Program-made: the position numbers and the translations under genes
In this document: positions 48,783-58,081 of the stretch, piece by piece
Position numbering within the stretch: the first letter of the stretch is position 1
Layout: each line of letters begins with the position of its first letter
Origin: Ignavibacteriales bacterium
GTDB taxonomy: Bacteria > Bacteroidota > Ignavibacteria > Ignavibacteriales > Ignavibacteriaceae
Length of the DNA: 64,000 nt
Direction: 5' to 3'
Assembly (NCBI GenBank): GCA_016709155.1
Contig: JADJEI010000014.1
Location: 1-64,000, forward strand
Notes under the pieces: generated by a model
Database searches by the model: none
Told to the model about the DNA's origin: nothing
What the model saw: only the letters and a program-made list of their open reading frames with translations

Positions 48783-50396
48783 ATGAATTTTGAAAAAATA
48801 AAAATTCCTTTTCTTATTTTATTTTTAGCAGTGGGAATAATTCTTGGTATTCAAATAGAAAAATTATTCTCGAGTGATAAATTGAAAGACAGCGTTGATA
48901 AATTCGAGGACGTTTTATCGCTCACGCAAAAATATTATGTAGAGGATGTTGATACGCAAAAATTAGTTGAGGATGCAATCAATGGTTTACTTGCCGATTT
49001 AGATCCACATTCAGTTTATATTCCCGCAAATCAGCTTGAAAATATTGAAGAATCTTTTCGAGGTGACTTTGAAGGAATAGGGATCGAGTTTCAGATAGTC
49101 AATGATACAGTTGTGGTCGTTTCATCTATCACCGGTGGACCGAGTGAGCAGCTTGGTATTTTACCCGGCGACAGAATTATTAAGGTAGATGGAAAAAATT
49201 TTATTGGTGTATCAACTGAGAAAGTGCAAGCCACTTTGCGTGGAGAAGCAGGAACAAAGGTGAATGTTGCAATACTTCGAAATGGCAACAAAGATCTTAT
49301 TGATTATGAAATAACTCGTGATAAAATTCCTCTTTATTCCATTGATTCACATTTGATGATAGACCAGCAGACCGGATATGTCAGTGTTTCAAGATTTTCT
49401 GAAACTACTTTCGATGAACTAAAAAGCTCTTTGAATGATTTAAAGAAAAGCGGTATGACACAGTTAATTTTAGATTTGAGAAGTAATCCGGGCGGCTATC
49501 TCAAACAGGCAGTGGATATTTCTGATCTGTTTATTGATGGCAAGAAAAAAAGCGTTTTTACAAAGGGAAGAAGATCGGAATACAATGAGGATTATAATGC
49601 TTCGAAATATTCGGAGTATGAAAAAATTCCATTAATCGTTCTGATTAACCACGGCAGTGCATCTGCAAGTGAGATAGTTGCAGGCGCTATTCAAGATTGG
49701 GATCGCGGTTTAATAATAGGTGAAACTTCATTTGGGAAAGGTCTCGTTCAAAAACAATTTGATCTTTCTGATAATTCAGCAATACGGTTAACCATTTCAA
49801 AATATTATACCCCCTCCGGTCGTTCTATTCAGCGCGATTATAAAACTATAAAAAGTAAAGATGATTATTATGCTGACGCTCAAAATCGAGTGGAAGTTGA
49901 AGGCGAAAATATAGAACACAATACTGAAAGCGATTCATCTGCAGAATATTTTTTAACTGAAAGCGGCAGAAAAGTTTTTGGAGGTGGTGGTATCACGCCG
50001 GACTACATTGTAAAAAATGAAAAACTAACTGACTATTCAACCAATCTTTTAAAAAATAATGTTTTTTATGAATTTGTACTCAAATACTTAGACATAAACA
50101 AAAACAATATTCTGTCGGTGTTTAATGGCGAACTCAAAAAATTTAATTCAACATTTGAGTTAAATGAAACTGAGATAAATAACCTTATTAAATTTGCAGA
50201 AAACAAAGAAGTAAAATTTTCGAGTGAAGATTTTACCAAAGATAAAAGTTATATACTTACGCGCCTAAAAGCAGAAATTGCACGAAACTTTTGGAAAAAT
50301 GAAGGATGGTACTCGATCATGATTAAAAGTGATGATCAAGTATCGAAAGCATTAACTTTGTTTTCCGAAGCCAAATCAATCGCAAACTTAAAATGA
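48783..50396 (+). CDS. S41-family carboxyl-terminal processing protease
   Basis: A 537-aa periplasmic serine protease of the CtpA/Prc family, anchored by IKIPFLILFLAVGIILGIQI. N-terminal domain KYYVEDVDTQKLVEDAINGL, PDZ domain FEGIGIEFQIVNDTVVVVSS with GILPGDRIIKVDGKNFIGV, then the protease core: TQLILDLRSNPGGYLKQAVD, INHGSASASEIVAGAIQDWD (catalytic Ser in SASASE) and GETSFGKGLVQKQFDLS (catalytic Lys in GKG). The C-terminal part of about 130 residues is variable. Likely processes envelope proteins. Overlaps the DUF3108 gene by 4 nt. Confidence 0.92.
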   Translation: MNFEKIKIPFLILFLAVGIILGIQIEKLFSSDKLKDSVDKFEDVLSLTQKYYVEDVDTQKLVEDAINGLLADLDPHSVYIPANQLENIEESFRGDFEGIGIEFQIVNDTVVVVSSITGGPSEQLGILPGDRIIKVDGKNFIGVSTEKVQATLRGEAGTKVNVAILRNGNKDLIDYEITRDKIPLYSIDSHLMIDQQTGYVSVSRFSETTFDELKSSLNDLKKSGMTQLILDLRSNPGGYLKQAVDISDLFIDGKKKSVFTKGRRSEYNEDYNASKYSEYEKIPLIVLINHGSASASEIVAGAIQDWDRGLIIGETSFGKGLVQKQFDLSDNSAIRLTISKYYTPSGRSIQRDYKTIKSKDDYYADAQNRVEVEGENIEHNTESDSSAEYFLTESGRKVFGGGGITPDYIVKNEKLTDYSTNLLKNNVFYEFVLKYLDINKNNILSVFNGELKKFNSTFELNETEINNLIKFAENKEVKFSSEDFTKDKSYILTRLKAEIARNFWKNEGWYSIMIKSDDQVSKALTLFSEAKSIANLK

Positions 50397-51210
50397 AAAA
50401 TTTACTTTAACTATTTTAATATTAGTTGTATTCTTTTTTTATGCGGGGCAAACCATCTTCTGTCAGAATCATTCGTCAGCTAAGAAAGACTATAAATTTC
50501 TTCTTGATGGTGAAGATTTGACTTATGTCGTACGGTTTGGTCCGATCGAACTTGGGGAAGTAAGAGTAAAAGTCCAAAATGTAATTAAAGAAAATAACCA
50601 TAATTATTTTTTAACGATTGGCTATATTGATTCGTATTCCGGAGTACCATTTGTTGATCTCCATCAAATTTATGAAAGCAAATTCGACACAACTTATTAT
50701 CCGGTTTTTTTTAGAGGGACTATTAAGGGGGAGGAAGATACTACTTTTACTGAATATCACTTCGATAAAAAAAATATGAAAGTAAGGGTGATAAAAGGAA
50801 ACCGTTCACCGAAAGATATTTGGACAGATACAACCGGCAAAATGGAATCTTTTTACCAGGATGGTCTGTCATTATTTTATTACGCCAGAATGAAACTTGG
50901 TAAGAATCACTCTGAAAACATTCCCTGTTTTGTTGCTGAAAAAAAAGAAAAGACCATTATAAATTTTCATAACGAGCCTGAAGGAGTTTCGATTGATGCT
51001 GTTGACTATGACATTGACTGCATACATCTCGATGGCAATACAGATTTTGTCAGCATTTTTGGCTTAACAGGATATTTTGAAGGATGGTTCTCTAACGACG
51101 AAGCTTCAATTCCAATTGTCGCAAAGATGAAGGTCATTATCGGCAACATTACTTTAGAACTAAAAAAATGGAAGCGCACAGGATGGAACCCCCCGGTTTA
51201 CAAAAATTAG
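50393..51210 (+). pseudogene. DUF3108-like periplasmic protein, N-terminal frameshift
   Basis: ATG 50393 (overlapping the previous stop as ATGA) gives MKNLL then TAA, but one extra T in the T3 run at 50406-50408 gives MKNLLLTILILVVFFFYAGQ, a signal peptide, which runs in frame into the DUF3108 domain. That domain reads LTYVVRFGPIELGEVRVKVQ, SYSGVPFVDLHQIYESKFDT, ESFYQDGLSLFYYARM and GLTGYFEGWFSNDEASIPIV. It is a beta-rich periplasmic protein of unknown role. As written, translation would start at TTG 50518 and lack the signal peptide. The 3' end overlaps the next gene by about 43 nt. Confidence 0.78.
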
Positions 51211-51761
51211 ATTCCGAACAAAAGTTGTTTCCGTACCAGGATTCATTTCCTAAAATAGAATCAACTGTATTTCTGGCATCAGGAGTAAAAATTATTGGTA
51301 ATGTCGAGATTGGAAAAAGCTCCAGTGTCTGGTATAACTCCGTTATTCGCGGAGATGTACATTATATAAAAATAGGTGCACGAACTAACATTCAGGATTG
51401 CTCAATGCTTCATGTTACGAATGGGAAATTTCCACTAAACATTGGAAGTGAAGTAACTATTGGGCACTCAGTTACACTTCATGGCTGCATTCTTCATGAT
51501 TTATGTTTGATAGGGATGGGTGCAATAATTCTTGATGGAGCAATTGTTGAAAAATATTCCATCGTGGCAGCTGGTTCGGTTGTTAAACAAAATTTTGTTG
51601 TCCCTTCCGGGAAATTAGTTGCTGGAGTACCGGCGAAAATAATTCGGGACTTGACTGAAACTGAAATAAATGATTTTGAAAAATCTGCCGAACGTTATGT
51701 TAATTACACAAAAATTACAGTTGATTCGTTGATAAAATTTGCAAATAAATTACGCGGGTAA
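51168..51761 (+). CDS. gamma-carbonic-anhydrase-like hexapeptide-repeat protein
   Basis: A 197-aa left-handed beta-helix trimer of the gamma carbonic anhydrase/YrdA class. ESTVFLASGVKIIGNVEIG, SSSVWYNSVIRGDVHYIKIG, RTNIQDCSMLHVTNGKF and EVTIGHSVTLHGCILHDLC hold the hexapeptide turns. His in RGDVH, IGH and LHG would bind the metal (three-His set). GMGAIILDGAIV and VPAKIIRDLT finish the helix. ATG 51168 or ATG 51183 may be the start. Function could be CO2 hydration or a metal-binding chaperone role. Confidence 0.85.
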   Translation: MEAHRMEPPGLQKLDSEQKLFPYQDSFPKIESTVFLASGVKIIGNVEIGKSSSVWYNSVIRGDVHYIKIGARTNIQDCSMLHVTNGKFPLNIGSEVTIGHSVTLHGCILHDLCLIGMGAIILDGAIVEKYSIVAAGSVVKQNFVVPSGKLVAGVPAKIIRDLTETEINDFEKSAERYVNYTKITVDSLIKFANKLRG

Positions 51762-51766
51762 CTTAA

Positions 51767-52198
51767 TTGATTAAAAATCTCGTAATTAATACTTCAGGCT
51801 ATACATTGAAGAAAAGATCTATTCACTCTTTTGTTGGAAAAATTAAACGGCATCTGCAAATTGAAATTGAAGCTTTAACAATAAATTTTATTTCAGCAAA
51901 TGATTTGCTTGAAATAAATAAAAAATATTTAAACCACGATTTTTATACAGATATTATTACGTTCAATTATTCCGGTGATAATAAATTAATTGATGGGGAA
52001 ATTTTTATTTCGTATGAAAATGCCATAGAAAATGCTAAAAAGTATAAGGCGAATTTTTTAGAAGAAATCGGGAGATTAATAATTCATGGAATTCTTCACT
52101 TGACAGGATTAAACGATAAAGGTAAATCAGAAAAAATATTAATGAGAAAAAAAGAAAATGAATTGCTTAATATGTTTAAATTTCTTTTATTGCAGTAG
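51767..52198 (+). CDS. ybeY: endoribonuclease YbeY
   Basis: A 143-aa zinc endoribonuclease for rRNA maturation and quality control. TTG 51767. TINFISANDLLEINKKYLNH, DFYTDIITFNYSG and DGEIFISYENAIENAKKYKA are typical. The metal motif reads HGILHLTGLNDK: two His are present and Lys replaces the third His of the HGxLHLxGxDH form. I recall this DK variant in Bacteroidota YbeY, so a lineage trait is likelier than loss of function. KENELL is the conserved end. Confidence 0.88.
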   Translation: MIKNLVINTSGYTLKKRSIHSFVGKIKRHLQIEIEALTINFISANDLLEINKKYLNHDFYTDIITFNYSGDNKLIDGEIFISYENAIENAKKYKANFLEEIGRLIIHGILHLTGLNDKGKSEKILMRKKENELLNMFKFLLLQ

Positions 52199-52299
52199 AA
52201 TGAAATCCAATAAGTGTATATTCAATTTAAGAACTGAGTCATTTTAAAATTTCAATCTATATGATTCATTCCAAATAAATCAGAAAGCAAATAGTATAA

Positions 52300-54633
52300 A
52301 TGTCAAAAAATTTAGTGTTAGTCGAATCACCTTCTAAAGCAAAAACAATAAATAAATATCTTGGTAAAAATTTTATAGTTGAAGCTACTATCGGGCATAT
52401 CAGGGACTTACCAAAAACTAAACTTGGAGTTGATGTAGATAAAAATTTTGAAGCTCAGTACTTGAATATTCGTGGGAAAGGCGATGTAATTAAAAAGATC
52501 AAATCGCTGGCGAATAAAAGTAAAAACATATATATCGCTACTGACCCTGACCGTGAAGGCGAAGCAATTGCACAGGATATCGCTGATATTCTTAACGGCA
52601 ATAGTGAAGCTTTACTTCACCGGGTTTTATTTAATGAAATTACCAAAACCGGAATTGAACGTGCAATGAAATCCCCGAGAGAAATTGACAGTCATCTTGT
52701 GTTTTCTCAGCGGGCAAGAAGAGTAATGGATAGAATAATCGGATATAAAATCAGCCCATTTTTATGGAAGGCTGTCATCGAAATTTCAGGTAGCGGCTCA
52801 GTATCTGCCGGTCGAGTTCAATCAGTAGCATTAAAAATAATTTGTGATAGGGAAGTACTGATTCAAAATTTTGTCCCAACAGAATATTGGTCAATTTGGG
52901 CTGTCTTTGAAACAGAGCAGAAAGAATCTTTCAAGGCAAAACTATTCAGTATTAATAAAAATGAAATTAAAATTCCTCCTAAACCTCAGATGTCTGAAGA
53001 AGAGTGGAAAGAATTTTACAATGAATATTTCGCAATAAGAAATCAAGCTGAAGCTCAAAGTATTTATGACAGAATAAATAAGCTAAAACAGTTTATTATC
53101 TCGAATATTTCAAAAAGACAAATTAAAAGAAATGCTCCAGCACCATTCATAACTAGTACAATTCAATCGGAAGCCTCCCGCAGACTTGGTATGCGCCCGA
53201 AGCAAACTATGATGCTTGCTCAAAAACTTTATGAAGGAATTGAACTTGGAACCGAAGGTACAGTTGGACTAATTACTTATATGAGAACTGATTCCACTCG
53301 AGTTAGTGACGAAGCTTTAACCAGTGTAAGAGAATTTATTAATACGAAATTTGGTAACGAATATCTGCCGGAAAAGCCAAATACTTTTACTGCAAAAGGG
53401 AAGAGCAATGTTCAAGATGCTCACGAAGCAATTAGACCTACATCATTAAAATTTACACCGGAATTTGTGAAACCCTACCTTGATAGTAGAACATTTAAAT
53501 TGTACGAATTAGTTTGGAAACGATTTGTTGCCTCACAGATGGCGCCAGCTTTAATGGAAACTACTGTTGTTGAAATTACTGCACAAGAATTTGTTTTTAG
53601 AGCCTTGGGCACTACGATTCTTTTCAGCGGCTTTCAACAAATGTATGAGGAAATTTTGGAGCCTAAAGAAAATGCTGAAGAGAAAGAAGAATATCGAAAT
53701 GAAAAAATTCCTCTTGGGCTTGAAAAAGATCAATCACTAAAGCTATCCGAGTTAAAAGAAACTCAGCACTTTACAAAACCTCCTGCACGGTTCACCGAGA
53801 GTTCTTTAATTAAAGAGTTGGAAAGCAAAGGCATTGGAAGACCAAGCACTTATGCGCAGACAATCAGCACGATACAGGATAGAAAATATGTCCTGCTTAC
53901 TGAAAAAAAATTATTTCCAACAAAGCTTGGAATTGAGGTGAACAAAATACTCGTCAAAAACTTTCCAAATATTATCAACGAAGACTTTACAAGTAAAATG
54001 GAAAGTGAGTTAGACGAAATAGCCCAGGGCGAAAATAATTATATCAAAGTCTTGAATGATTTTTATACTCCTTTTAATCAAACATTAAAGCAGGTTGAGG
54101 CTAATATTGAAAAAATAATTTGTGATTTGTGCGGACACGAAATGGAAATTAAAATTGGTAGATTCGGTAAATACTTAGCTTGCAGCAATTACCCGACTTG
54201 TAAAAATATTAAATCATTTAGAGATATTGCTTCCCAAAATAGTGAGCCGGAATACACTGGCGAGAAATGCGAAAAATGTGGCAACAGAACTGTTTTCCGG
54301 AATGGAAAATTTGGACGATTCATTGGCTGCGAAAAATATCCTGAGTGCGATTTTATAAAGAATCTTGACACTGGTGTTAGCTGTCCTAAGTGTAAAGAGG
54401 GGATGGTAGTTGAGCGGCAGTCAAAACGCAAAAAAATATTTTATAGCTGCTCAAGATATCCCAAATGTGATTTTGTAAGTTGGAATAAGCCTGTCAGTGA
54501 ACCTTGTCCTAATGCTGATTCAAATTACATGGAAAAAAAGTATAGTGTAAAAAAAGGAAATTATTTTAAATGTCCTGTTTGTGGTGAAGAAAAAATTATC
54601 CAGCAAGTTGAAGAAACTGTAAATGATTTATGA
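52300..54633 (+). CDS. topA: DNA topoisomerase I (type IA)
   Basis: A 777-aa topoisomerase relaxes negative supercoils. Toprim domain: LVLVESPSKAKTINKYLG and IYIATDPDREGEAIAQDIAD (DxDxE). Active-site Tyr327 in GLITYMRTDSTRVS. GSGSVSAGRVQSVALKIICD is the conserved Arg/Gln region, and SLIKELESKGIGRPSTYAQT closes domain IV. The C-terminus has zinc ribbons: CDLCGHE...CSNYPTC, CEKCGNR...CEKYPEC, CPKCKEG...CSRYPKC, and a partly degenerate fourth with CPVC. The stop overlaps the Xer gene by 4 nt. Confidence 0.95.
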   Translation: MSKNLVLVESPSKAKTINKYLGKNFIVEATIGHIRDLPKTKLGVDVDKNFEAQYLNIRGKGDVIKKIKSLANKSKNIYIATDPDREGEAIAQDIADILNGNSEALLHRVLFNEITKTGIERAMKSPREIDSHLVFSQRARRVMDRIIGYKISPFLWKAVIEISGSGSVSAGRVQSVALKIICDREVLIQNFVPTEYWSIWAVFETEQKESFKAKLFSINKNEIKIPPKPQMSEEEWKEFYNEYFAIRNQAEAQSIYDRINKLKQFIISNISKRQIKRNAPAPFITSTIQSEASRRLGMRPKQTMMLAQKLYEGIELGTEGTVGLITYMRTDSTRVSDEALTSVREFINTKFGNEYLPEKPNTFTAKGKSNVQDAHEAIRPTSLKFTPEFVKPYLDSRTFKLYELVWKRFVASQMAPALMETTVVEITAQEFVFRALGTTILFSGFQQMYEEILEPKENAEEKEEYRNEKIPLGLEKDQSLKLSELKETQHFTKPPARFTESSLIKELESKGIGRPSTYAQTISTIQDRKYVLLTEKKLFPTKLGIEVNKILVKNFPNIINEDFTSKMESELDEIAQGENNYIKVLNDFYTPFNQTLKQVEANIEKIICDLCGHEMEIKIGRFGKYLACSNYPTCKNIKSFRDIASQNSEPEYTGEKCEKCGNRTVFRNGKFGRFIGCEKYPECDFIKNLDTGVSCPKCKEGMVVERQSKRKKIFYSCSRYPKCDFVSWNKPVSEPCPNADSNYMEKKYSVKKGNYFKCPVCGEEKIIQQVEETVNDL

Positions 54634-55514
54634 TGAGCATTGCAAAAATTGTTGATCAATACCTTGAGGAACTGGAATTTGTCAGAAGATATTCTTTAAT
54701 GACAGTTGAAGCTTATAAGGGTGATTTATTAGCCTTCAGAGACTTTTCAATAAGCTGTTCAAAACTGAATATCGAAGATATAACTGAAAAATTTATTAAG
54801 TCATTTCTAATGAAGCTTAGTCAATCAGGTTTGGATAAAAACTCTATATCAAGAAAACTCTCTGCGGTCAGAGGATTATTTAAGTATGCATTTCAGAATA
54901 ATTATATTGAGATTAATCCAACATCGGACTTAACCAACCCGAGATTGTCGAGAAAATTACCCGGAATAATATCAGTAGATTCTACAGACATGCTTTATAA
55001 AATTATTGATCAGAAAGATGATGATCCTATCCTGGTAAAAGCTATTTTTGAAGTGCTTTACGGTTGTGCTTTAAGACGAAGTGAACTATGTAATTTACTA
55101 AGCATTGATGTAGATTTGAATGAGCAGACTCTAAGAATAACTGGTAAGGGTGATAGAACTAGAATCGTTCCTATCGGGGATAAATCAAAACAAGTTTTAG
55201 AAAAATACATTCTTCAGAGGCAAAATATTTTTAACGGAAAATATTTTTTCACGACTAGTGATGGCAAAAAAATATATCCACAAATGGTTTATAGATTAGT
55301 TAGAAAATACTTATCTCAAATTACTGATATCAAAAAACGAAGCCCGCACATACTTAGACATAGTGCTGCAACTCATATGCTCGATAACGGAGCAGATATT
55401 CTTGCAGTTAAAGAAATACTAGGTCATCAAAATCTTTCGACGACTCAGATTTACACTCATGTTAGTATTGAAAGGCTAAAATCAACTTATAAAAAATCAC
55501 ATCCAAAATCATAA
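54630..55514 (+). CDS. tyrosine recombinase XerC/XerD family
   Basis: A 294-aa site-specific recombinase that resolves chromosome dimers. N-terminal core-binding domain VDQYLEELEFVRRYSLMTVE with AYKGDLLAF. Catalytic domain: YGCALRRSELCNLLSIDVDL (first Arg), ITGKGDRTRIVPI (Lys), SPHILRHSAATHMLDNGADI (HxxR) and LGHQNLSTTQIYTHVS (His, Tyr). Placement right after topA with 4-nt overlap, and a full set of catalytic residues, favour a housekeeping XerC/D over a mobile-element integrase. XerC and XerD cannot be told apart here. Confidence 0.92.
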   Translation: MMSIAKIVDQYLEELEFVRRYSLMTVEAYKGDLLAFRDFSISCSKLNIEDITEKFIKSFLMKLSQSGLDKNSISRKLSAVRGLFKYAFQNNYIEINPTSDLTNPRLSRKLPGIISVDSTDMLYKIIDQKDDDPILVKAIFEVLYGCALRRSELCNLLSIDVDLNEQTLRITGKGDRTRIVPIGDKSKQVLEKYILQRQNIFNGKYFFTTSDGKKIYPQMVYRLVRKYLSQITDIKKRSPHILRHSAATHMLDNGADILAVKEILGHQNLSTTQIYTHVSIERLKSTYKKSHPKS

Positions 55515-55528
55515 TTTCGGAGGATACA

Positions 55529-55834
55529 ATGAACATTTCAATAACGGCCAGAAAGTTTAAAGCTCACGATACACTTAAAACTTTCATTAAAGATGAAGTT
55601 TCATCATTAGAAAAATTTTACGATGGAATTTTAAGTGCTGATGTGATACTCAGTTACCAAAAAGCGAAAGAAGATTTAAAAACTGCCGAAATAATCGTGA
55701 AGATTCCCGGTCAGATTTTAAATGCTGCTCACGAAACTGACGATTTTAAAAAGTCGGTTACTGCCTCAGTAGAAAAGTTAGCCCGACAATTAGACAAAAC
55801 AAAATCTAAAAGAACAACAGCTAGACATAAATGA
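55529..55834 (+). CDS. hpf: ribosome hibernation-promoting factor, short form
   Basis: A 101-aa protein stabilises idle ribosomes during starvation. ATG 55529 follows GGAGG. MNISITARKFKAHDTLKTFI, KDEVSSLEKFYDGILSADVI and TAEIIVKIPGQILNAAHETD are typical of the short HPF/YfiA class. It lacks the C-terminal dimerisation domain of long HPF. The stop overlaps the hprK start by 4 nt. Confidence 0.92.
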   Translation: MNISITARKFKAHDTLKTFIKDEVSSLEKFYDGILSADVILSYQKAKEDLKTAEIIVKIPGQILNAAHETDDFKKSVTASVEKLARQLDKTKSKRTTARHK

Positions 55835-56844
55835 TTAAAATTGACCACAAAGCAATTAGTAAAAAAGAATCCATCACTGTCGATTTTTTTTATACAAATG
55901 CAAAAAAGCTTGCAAAACTTACTTTACAAAATGAAACTGTAAATCTTAAAAAATTTATTTTTGATCAAAATTTGCACAGACCCGGTTTAGCATTAGCCGG
56001 GTTTGTGGATTTATTTTCTTATAAAAGAGTGCAGGTATTTGGCAATACTGAAATGCATTATCTTGCTCAACTTGATGACAGTCAAAAAAGGAAAACTCTT
56101 TCCCGGGCTTTCAGTTTCGATCTACCTTGTGTGATTTTAACTGATGGGAACAAACCATTCCCGGTATTAATTGATGAAGCAAACAAACATGAAATACCCG
56201 TATTCGTTTCAAGCCACGCCACAACTAAATTAGTTTATCTCGTAAGTGACTTTTTAGATGATCAGTTCGCACCGCGTATTTCTTTACACGGGTCGTTTGT
56301 TGACGTATATGGAGTCGGAATTCTTTTTGTCGGCAAATCCGGTATCGGGAAAAGTGAAGTCGCTCTTGATCTCGTTGAACGGGGGCACCGGCTGGTTGCA
56401 GACGATATAATTATTTTTACAAAAAAGGGTGAAGGTATCCTCATGGGAACCGGAACTAATTTAGCCAAACATTTTTTAGAGATTAGAGGATTAGGAATAA
56501 TAGATATTTCTAAAATGTTTGGAATCCGTGCAATTAGATTCCAAAAAAGATTAGAAATAATAGTAGAATTAGAAGTTTGGGACGAAAAAGGGGAGTACAC
56601 TCGAACAGGTCTTGACGAAACCACAATTTCTATTTCTGAGGTTGATGTTCCATACGTCAAATTACCAATATTCCCTGGGAAAAACATCACTGTTATTTCG
56701 GAAGTAATTAGCCTGAATTACCTCTTAAAACATTACGGTTATGATGCGGCAAAAGAGTTTCAGGAAAAATTAAATGTTGAATTACGCACTAAACAAAAGG
56801 GAATTCAAAGAGGTGTTGACTATTTTGAACATGATTTCGAATAA
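55831..56844 (+). CDS. hprK: HPr kinase/phosphorylase
   Basis: A 337-aa bifunctional kinase and phosphorylase of HPr Ser46. N-terminal domain with NLHRPGLALAGFVDLFSYKR; Walker A GKSGIGKSEVALDLVERGHR (about residues 167-175), followed by LVADDIIIFTKK; the signature EIRGLGIIDISKMFGIRAI; and DEKGEYTRTGLDETTISISE. No HPr or EI/EII gene is seen nearby, as usual in Bacteroidota and Chlorobi, where HprK may have another role. Ends 12 bp before a promoter for the next gene. Confidence 0.93.
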   Translation: MIKIDHKAISKKESITVDFFYTNAKKLAKLTLQNETVNLKKFIFDQNLHRPGLALAGFVDLFSYKRVQVFGNTEMHYLAQLDDSQKRKTLSRAFSFDLPCVILTDGNKPFPVLIDEANKHEIPVFVSSHATTKLVYLVSDFLDDQFAPRISLHGSFVDVYGVGILFVGKSGIGKSEVALDLVERGHRLVADDIIIFTKKGEGILMGTGTNLAKHFLEIRGLGIIDISKMFGIRAIRFQKRLEIIVELEVWDEKGEYTRTGLDETTISISEVDVPYVKLPIFPGKNITVISEVISLNYLLKHYGYDAAKEFQEKLNVELRTKQKGIQRGVDYFEHDFE

Positions 56845-56857
56845 TTAAATTCTTCAC

Positions 56858-56886
56858 TTGACAAATCACTCTTATTTGCTTAGATT
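56858..56886 (+). promoter_or_regulatory. sigma70 promoter, nearly leaderless M23 gene
   Basis: Perfect TTGACA (56858-56863), 17-bp spacer and TAGATT (56881-56886) end only 13 bp before ATG 56900. With the usual start 6-8 bp after the -10 box, the leader would be about 5-7 nt, and no ribosome site fits in it. Confidence 0.65.
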
Positions 56887-56899
56887 CCGTCCCTAAATT

Positions 56900-57829
56900 A
56901 TGAAAAAATTTTATTACTTTTCGCGCCAAAAACTAAAGTTTATTGAAATAAAAAACTTTAGGAGAAAGTTGCTATTGTCTTTAACTTCAGCAACTTTCAT
57001 GATTTCTTTGATAGTTTTTGGTGTTTATACGGTCATTTCCAACTTTACTAATTCTAAATCTGACATCAAAGTTTTAATTGCTGAAAATAATGCCCTTAAA
57101 AGTAAACTAATACAAATTTCAGATCAATTTAGCTTATTAAGTACTGAACTTGATAGTATCTCTTCGAAGAACAATGATTTGAGAATTATGGCAAACTTGC
57201 CTCCATTATCTGAAGATGAAAGACAAGTTGGAGTGGGTGGAAATAAAATTTTTAGTGACTTAGATTTCTCAAGTTTATCTGGAAATGAAGATATTAGTTC
57301 CGCATTGGCGCTTGTTGATGAGGTTACAAGAAAACTTGAGTTTGAAAAAAATTATTACAAAAAAATCACCGCAAAACTTAAAGAGAATAAAATTCTTTAT
57401 GAATCCATCCCTGCATTAAAACCTTGTGCAGGTACATTAGCTGAGCATGGTTTTGGAATGCGATTTCATCCGATACTTCACATAAATAGAATGCACGACG
57501 GGGTGGACATCATAACCGATACCGGAACGCCTGTTTATGCTCCAGGTAATGGAACAGTGACTTTTGCGGGCAGCAGGAACGGTTATGGACTTTGTGTTGT
57601 GATTGACCATGGCTTTGGATATGAATCGCTGTATGCACATTTATCCAGCTCAAATGTTAAGGTAGGTCAAAAAATAAAACGAGGAATGAATATAGCGAGA
57701 TCAGGAAATTCAGGCTTATCAATCGGTCCACATCTTCATTATGAGGTTCATCATGATGGTGTCAAACTAAATCCTGAAGACTTTTTCTTTCAAGATCTTG
57801 CAGTATTTGACTTAAATAAAATTAAATAA
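56900..57829 (+). CDS. M23-family (LytM-like) peptidase
   Basis: A 309-aa membrane-anchored peptidoglycan endopeptidase or its activator. RKLLLSLTSATFMISLIVFG with VYTVISNF is the TM anchor; IKVLIAENNALKSKLIQISD with QFSLLSTELDSISSKNNDLR is a coiled coil. LytM domain: GFGMRFHPILHINRMHDGVD (HxxxD with zinc His and Asp), GYGLCVVIDHGFGYESLYAH and GNSGLSIGPHLHYEVHHDG (HxH). All zinc residues are present, so catalysis is likely. Preceded by an almost leaderless promoter. Confidence 0.9.
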   Translation: MKKFYYFSRQKLKFIEIKNFRRKLLLSLTSATFMISLIVFGVYTVISNFTNSKSDIKVLIAENNALKSKLIQISDQFSLLSTELDSISSKNNDLRIMANLPPLSEDERQVGVGGNKIFSDLDFSSLSGNEDISSALALVDEVTRKLEFEKNYYKKITAKLKENKILYESIPALKPCAGTLAEHGFGMRFHPILHINRMHDGVDIITDTGTPVYAPGNGTVTFAGSRNGYGLCVVIDHGFGYESLYAHLSSSNVKVGQKIKRGMNIARSGNSGLSIGPHLHYEVHHDGVKLNPEDFFFQDLAVFDLNKIK

Positions 57830-57847
57830 AGGGTAGAAGAGAACTAA

Positions 57848-58069
57848 ATGATTTGGACTGTTGAATTAGCATCATATTTAGATGATGCACCTTGGCCCGC
57901 TACTAAAGAAGAGTTAATCGAATATACCGAAAGAATCGGCGCACCCTATGAAGTGCTCGAAAATTTAATGGAGCTTGATGATTCTGATGAGCCTTATGAA
58001 TCCATTGAAGATATCTGGCCTGATTATCCATCGGATGAAGATTTCTTTTATAATGAAGATGATTACTAA
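57848..58069 (+). CDS. DUF2795 small acidic protein
   Basis: A 73-aa acidic protein: MIWTVELASYLDDAPWPATK, EELIEYTERIGAPYEVLENL and ESIEDIWPDYPSDEDFFYNE fit DUF2795 (DNA-binding-like fold but very acidic C-terminus). Conserved in Bacteroidota near replication genes; function unknown. ATG 57848 after GAAGAGA. It lies 12 bp before holB. Confidence 0.8.
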   Translation: MIWTVELASYLDDAPWPATKEELIEYTERIGAPYEVLENLMELDDSDEPYESIEDIWPDYPSDEDFFYNEDDY

Positions 58070-58081
58070 TTAGCCATAACC

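Noticed and set aside
54630..55514. Phage or island integrase
   Set aside because: The tyrosine recombinase sits in a housekeeping run right after topA and far from the island, so XerC/D is the better call.
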